The notes under the pieces: model-generated
What the model was told of the DNA's origin: nothing
Databases searched by the model: none
What the model saw: the letters and a program-made list of their open reading frames with translations, nothing else
Translations under genes and position numbers: made by a program
Shown here: piece by piece, positions 60,905-64,000 of the stretch
Numbering within the stretch: the stretch's first letter is position 1
Layout: the number at the start of each line of letters is the position of its first letter
Source: G963663615 sp963663615
Lineage (GTDB): Bacteria > Bacteroidota > Ignavibacteria > Ignavibacteriales > Melioribacteraceae
DNA length: 64,000 nucleotides
Reading direction: 5' to 3'
Assembly: GCA_963663615.1 (NCBI GenBank)
Contig: OY760517.1
Location: 3,968,001 to 4,032,000 of the forward strand

Positions 60905-63064
60905 ATGAATCTGAAAAATTTAATATTGCTAATTGTATGCATATTTGTTTCGGTGCAATATGCCCAGGTAAAAGTGCTTGATGTTACCACCAACAATACT
61001 GTGCCCGATGTATCTGTTACCGATGGTAAAAATGTTAGACACTCCAACAGTAATGGTGAGATTGATCTTTCCGTGTTTTCTGTAGGCAGTACAATAACAT
61101 TTAGTCATGTTGCATATCATCAATTAAAAACCAAACCTGAAGAAATTGAAAAAGGCAAAGTATATTTAACACCAGTTTCCATAAAGCTTAATACTGTGGA
61201 AGTTATGGGTAATAACGAAGAGCTTGAAACAGGCTCAAAGGAGCTAATTACATTAACGCCCAAAACCAAACTACAATACCAGAACAGTGCCGAAATACTT
61301 AAGTTTAACTCAACATTCTTTATTAAGGATTATGGTGGTTACGCAGGATTAAAGACAGTTTCATCAAGGGGTTTGAGTAGTGAAAACACACTCGTGCTTT
61401 TTAATGAAGCCCGGGTAAATGATATTCGTACCGGCACATTCGATTTTTCTGCACTTGGTTCTAACACAATTGATGGAATGGAGTTTATAAAAACTTCCAA
61501 TGAAGATTATTACGGTCCGGCTACAGGTGGTGTTGTAAAAATAGTAACAAGCGGATATGAAGCGAATAACTACTTAAGATATGGTTACAAAATTGGTTCG
61601 TATAATTCGCAAAACCATAGTTTTGGAGCATACTATAAATACGGGAAATTGGGTATAAAGTTATCTGCTGAACGAGCATACGGTAAAAACGATTACAGGT
61701 TTATGTTTGAAGATAATAAATACAATCGTACTAATGCTCATTATTCAAAAACATATACCGGGTTAACTCTACAATATACCGAGAATAACGGTTATCTTAA
61801 AATTTACTCTCACTATTCGGCTCTTGATAACGGAATACCCGGCTTTGTTCTTACTAATAATATAAACTCGGGTAAGGCATCAAACAATAACAGTTCAATG
61901 CTTAGTGTGCTTAACGGTGCATTTGATATTGGAAGCAGATTAAAGGTTTCGGGTTCGTTAAGCTATCACGGACAGGAATACATTTTTAGTGATCCAAAAA
62001 GTATAATTTTACTTGATGAAAAAAATCAGGAAAGTGAGCTAAGAGATTTTGGTGCAAGTGCAAAATTATCCTATAAGGTTACAGAATTACTAAAACTAAA
62101 TGCCGGTATTATAATTAACAGATCTGAAATATCAGGGTTACCGGCATTTTCAGGGAATAATACTTTTAGCAGGGAAGTTAGTCAGGATCATAGTAATTTG
62201 TTTGTTTCGGGTTCGTTTGTTCAGCCAATTGAATATGGTGTTATAAAACATTTGGTTGTTAATGCCGGAATTGCATTTCAATATCTAACAGAAACACTCG
62301 AGGTTACGAGAGATTCTGATTACAAATCCTATAAAGCTGGTGCCGGTATAATATTCAGGAATATTCCACTTGAAAAAATTAAATTCAGTTTTAGTGATGA
62401 TGTACGTTTTCCTACGGTTAATGAGCGGTACTATTCAGCATTTTATGATTATACCGAATTGAACAAGGAGCATTATCGCACAATTGAAGTTGGTTCCGAG
62501 TGGTGTTTACACGAAAATATACCATTGGGATGCGAGTTGAATATATTCAAAATAGTGGGTGATGATAAAATTGTTTGGGTGCCATTTATGTCAATTTTGC
62601 AAGTGCCTCGTAATATAAGCTCAATTGAAAGCAGGGGAGTTGAGTTTATACTTAAAAACCAACTATTTGATAACCGTTTATCAACCAATTTCACCTATAC
62701 ATATACCGATGCAAAAAATCTTACAAGTCAGGGTGCCGGTGATAACAGCGTTGATAAACAATTGGTCTATTCCCCAAAACACAAGTTTAATTTTAATATT
62801 ACTGCCAATTTCAAACTTCTTTACTTATCGGTTAGAGGTAACTATACTGGTAGTCGCTACTTTACAACTGATAATGATCCCTTTAGTAAACTTGATGATT
62901 ATTTTATAATGGATGCTACACTTGGCAGGGAAGTTAATTTATGGCAGTGCAAGGTTAATGCTGCCCTTAATGTTTATAATGTATTTGATACCGAATATAT
63001 GGTAATTCAATCTTATCCAATGCCAATGAGAACATTCACCTTTAGCTTAAGTATGGAAATATGA
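60905..63064 (+). CDS. TonB-dependent outer-membrane receptor, BtuB-like
   Basis: The 719-residue protein has a signal peptide and a carboxypeptidase-regulatory-like domain (about 20-95). The plug has SSRGLSSENTLVLFNEARV and ATGGVVKIVTSG. A 22-strand barrel ends with the typical aromatic/hydrophobic strand (TFTFSLSMEI). The cobalamin riboswitch upstream and the BtuG-like gene downstream identify vitamin B12/corrinoid as the likely substrate. The length is larger than E. coli BtuB (~600), as expected with the extra N-terminal domain. Its TGA overlaps the ATG of the next gene. Confidence 0.9.
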   Translation: MNLKNLILLIVCIFVSVQYAQVKVLDVTTNNTVPDVSVTDGKNVRHSNSNGEIDLSVFSVGSTITFSHVAYHQLKTKPEEIEKGKVYLTPVSIKLNTVEVMGNNEELETGSKELITLTPKTKLQYQNSAEILKFNSTFFIKDYGGYAGLKTVSSRGLSSENTLVLFNEARVNDIRTGTFDFSALGSNTIDGMEFIKTSNEDYYGPATGGVVKIVTSGYEANNYLRYGYKIGSYNSQNHSFGAYYKYGKLGIKLSAERAYGKNDYRFMFEDNKYNRTNAHYSKTYTGLTLQYTENNGYLKIYSHYSALDNGIPGFVLTNNINSGKASNNNSSMLSVLNGAFDIGSRLKVSGSLSYHGQEYIFSDPKSIILLDEKNQESELRDFGASAKLSYKVTELLKLNAGIIINRSEISGLPAFSGNNTFSREVSQDHSNLFVSGSFVQPIEYGVIKHLVVNAGIAFQYLTETLEVTRDSDYKSYKAGAGIIFRNIPLEKIKFSFSDDVRFPTVNERYYSAFYDYTELNKEHYRTIEVGSEWCLHENIPLGCELNIFKIVGDDKIVWVPFMSILQVPRNISSIESRGVEFILKNQLFDNRLSTNFTYTYTDAKNLTSQGAGDNSVDKQLVYSPKHKFNFNITANFKLLYLSVRGNYTGSRYFTTDNDPFSKLDDYFIMDATLGREVNLWQCKVNAALNVYNVFDTEYMVIQSYPMPMRTFTFSLSMEI

Positions 63065-64000
63065 TGAAAAAACTGATAATTGTACTGTTGTTACTAATAT
63101 ATATTACCGGATGCGATGAGTCTCCATCCATTAGTGATGACTTCCGAAATGATCCTTATACTAATGTAATGCTAATAGTAAATGAAGGTTTGTACGGACA
63201 GAATAACTCAACACTTACACTTTACAGCACTTCGAAAGACGAAGTTACTCAGCAGATATATTACACCCAAAATGAAGGGAAACGACTTGGTGATACTGCT
63301 AACGATGCTGAAATTTTTGGTAACAAGGCTTACATAGCGGTAACTCAATCCAATAAAATTGAGGTAATTGGCTTGGATGATTATAAAACACTCGGATACA
63401 TTGATTTTGGTGAAGATTCTGCTCCGCGTGAAATTACAATTGTATCCGAAACCGAAGCCTATGTAACATGCCTGGGTAAAAATGAGCTGTGCAAATTTAA
63501 CCCAACCAGTATGGAAGTAATTGCAAGCGTTGGTGTTGGTCAGCAACCGGAAGGTGTGGCAGTTTCGAACGGACATATATTTGTGGCTAACTCGGGTTAC
63601 AGTGCTGATAGCACAGTATATGTAATAAATCAGTCCAATTTTACTGTTACCGATACAATTGTAATTACAAAAAATCCACGTTTTGTATTGAAAGATTTAT
63701 CGGGTGATATTATTGTAGTTGCTTCCGGTGTGTATGATGGTGTTGGTGAAGGTGGAGTTTACAAAATTTCCTCAACAAATCTTGAAATTACCGACTTTAT
63801 AAAAATTGATAAAAATCCCGGAGAGTGTGCAGTCGATGGAGAATACCTGTACGTTGCCAACTCGGACGGTTTGCATAAAATAGATATAACTAATTTCTCA
63901 GGTTATGACGGTAATAATATAATTGCCTCATCATTTGATGTTAATCCTACCAATGGAGTAATTTATTCGGTTCATTACTATGCCGTTAACAATACACTGT
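63064..64000 (+). CDS. Beta-propeller surface lipoprotein, BtuG-like (3' truncated by window)
   Basis: The frame is open from ATG 63064 (ATG 63061 also possible) to the window end, giving 312 residues so far. The lipobox is YITGC. Repeats of about 45 residues with YncE/NHL-like blades follow (NKAYIAVTQSNKIEVI, TEAYVTCLGKNELCKFN, GHIFVANSGYSADSTVYVIN, EYLYVANSDGLHKID). In Bacteroides, such lipoproteins (BtuG) cap BtuB and bind B12 extremely tightly. Position directly after the receptor and under the same riboswitch supports that role. The missing C-terminus prevents a complete blade count. Confidence 0.85.
   Translation, partial: MKKLIIVLLLLIYITGCDESPSISDDFRNDPYTNVMLIVNEGLYGQNNSTLTLYSTSKDEVTQQIYYTQNEGKRLGDTANDAEIFGNKAYIAVTQSNKIEVIGLDDYKTLGYIDFGEDSAPREITIVSETEAYVTCLGKNELCKFNPTSMEVIASVGVGQQPEGVAVSNGHIFVANSGYSADSTVYVINQSNFTVTDTIVITKNPRFVLKDLSGDIIVVASGVYDGVGEGGVYKISSTNLEITDFIKIDKNPGECAVDGEYLYVANSDGLHKIDITNFSGYDGNNIIASSFDVNPTNGVIYSVHYYAVNNTL

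Noticed and set aside
63208..63576. 122-residue minus-strand frame
   Set aside because: Antisense to the BtuG-like gene, which has a lipobox, propeller repeats and operon context.
1..64000. tRNA, rRNA or transposase genes
   Set aside because: I saw no sequence with tRNA or rRNA consensus and no transposase or integrase motif; a covariance-model scan was not possible.

Overview
The window reads as chromosomal DNA of an AT-rich, Gram-negative, didermic bacterium of the Bacteroidota/Chlorobi-Ignavibacteria lineage, most likely an Ignavibacteria-type organism. Three visible proteins end in a type IX secretion (T9SS) sorting domain carrying the PNPFNP motif and a terminal K-x-L-L-K-like tail. A fourth (the B12-operon protein at 59941) has a related domain. 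The TAnnTTTG promoter at 59631-59661 is of the Bacteroidota/Chlorobi kind. Unlike typical Bacteroidetes, many genes have clear Shine-Dalgarno sequences (hsp20 genes, aldolase, ROCO gene), which fits Ignavibacteria better. The assignment is inference; no rRNA is present.

Layout. 1-8 kb: tail of a T9SS cargo protein, a tricorn-like protease, a U32 peptidase, a GH13 lipoprotein amylase and a glycosyltransferase. 7951-8283: a gene-free AT-rich region holding three perfect DnaA boxes and one near-perfect box, a candidate replication origin. 8.3-17.9 kb: envelope proteins of partly unknown function, a degenerate histidine-kinase ATPase fragment, a beta-lactamase-fold hydrolase and a second GH13 lipoprotein. 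17.9-21.5 kb: an accessory insertion, a LRR-Roc-COR (ROCO) GTPase gene bracketed by imperfect inverted repeats and followed by repeat-like noncoding DNA. 21.5-27.6 kb: TPR protein, then mnmE-mnmG-rsmG-murQ with two parS-like centromere sites. 27.7-31.3 kb: a SIR2-domain protein converging on a PstS-like lipoprotein and an M28 peptidase. 31.5-36.7 kb: class I aldolase and two T9SS cargo genes, the first cut short by a stop codon inside its sorting motif.

36.8-46.6 kb is a long co-directional run: rimO, a GWxTD protein, a PfkB sugar kinase, a BamA/TamA-family protein, UbiA, rnhB, yraN and an MlaE-MlaF-MlaD lipid-transport set. 46.6-51.1 kb: acyl-CoA dehydrogenase, rlmN, a SpoU methyltransferase and three tandem hsp20 genes with a perfect 14-bp palindrome upstream. 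51.3-59.6 kb: metH, hldD and a complete riboflavin operon ribD-ribE-ribBA-ribH. 59.6-64 kb: a textbook cobalamin riboswitch controlling a T9SS-sorted surface protein, a BtuB-like TonB-dependent receptor and a BtuG-like beta-propeller lipoprotein that runs off the window.

Functional themes are outer-membrane building and lipid transport, extracellular alpha-glucan use, tRNA/rRNA/ribosomal-protein modification, and B12 capture serving a B12-dependent MetH. The strongest candidates for something new are the T9SS-linked B12 uptake operon, the candidate oriC with nearby parS sites, and the inverted-repeat-bracketed ROCO gene.
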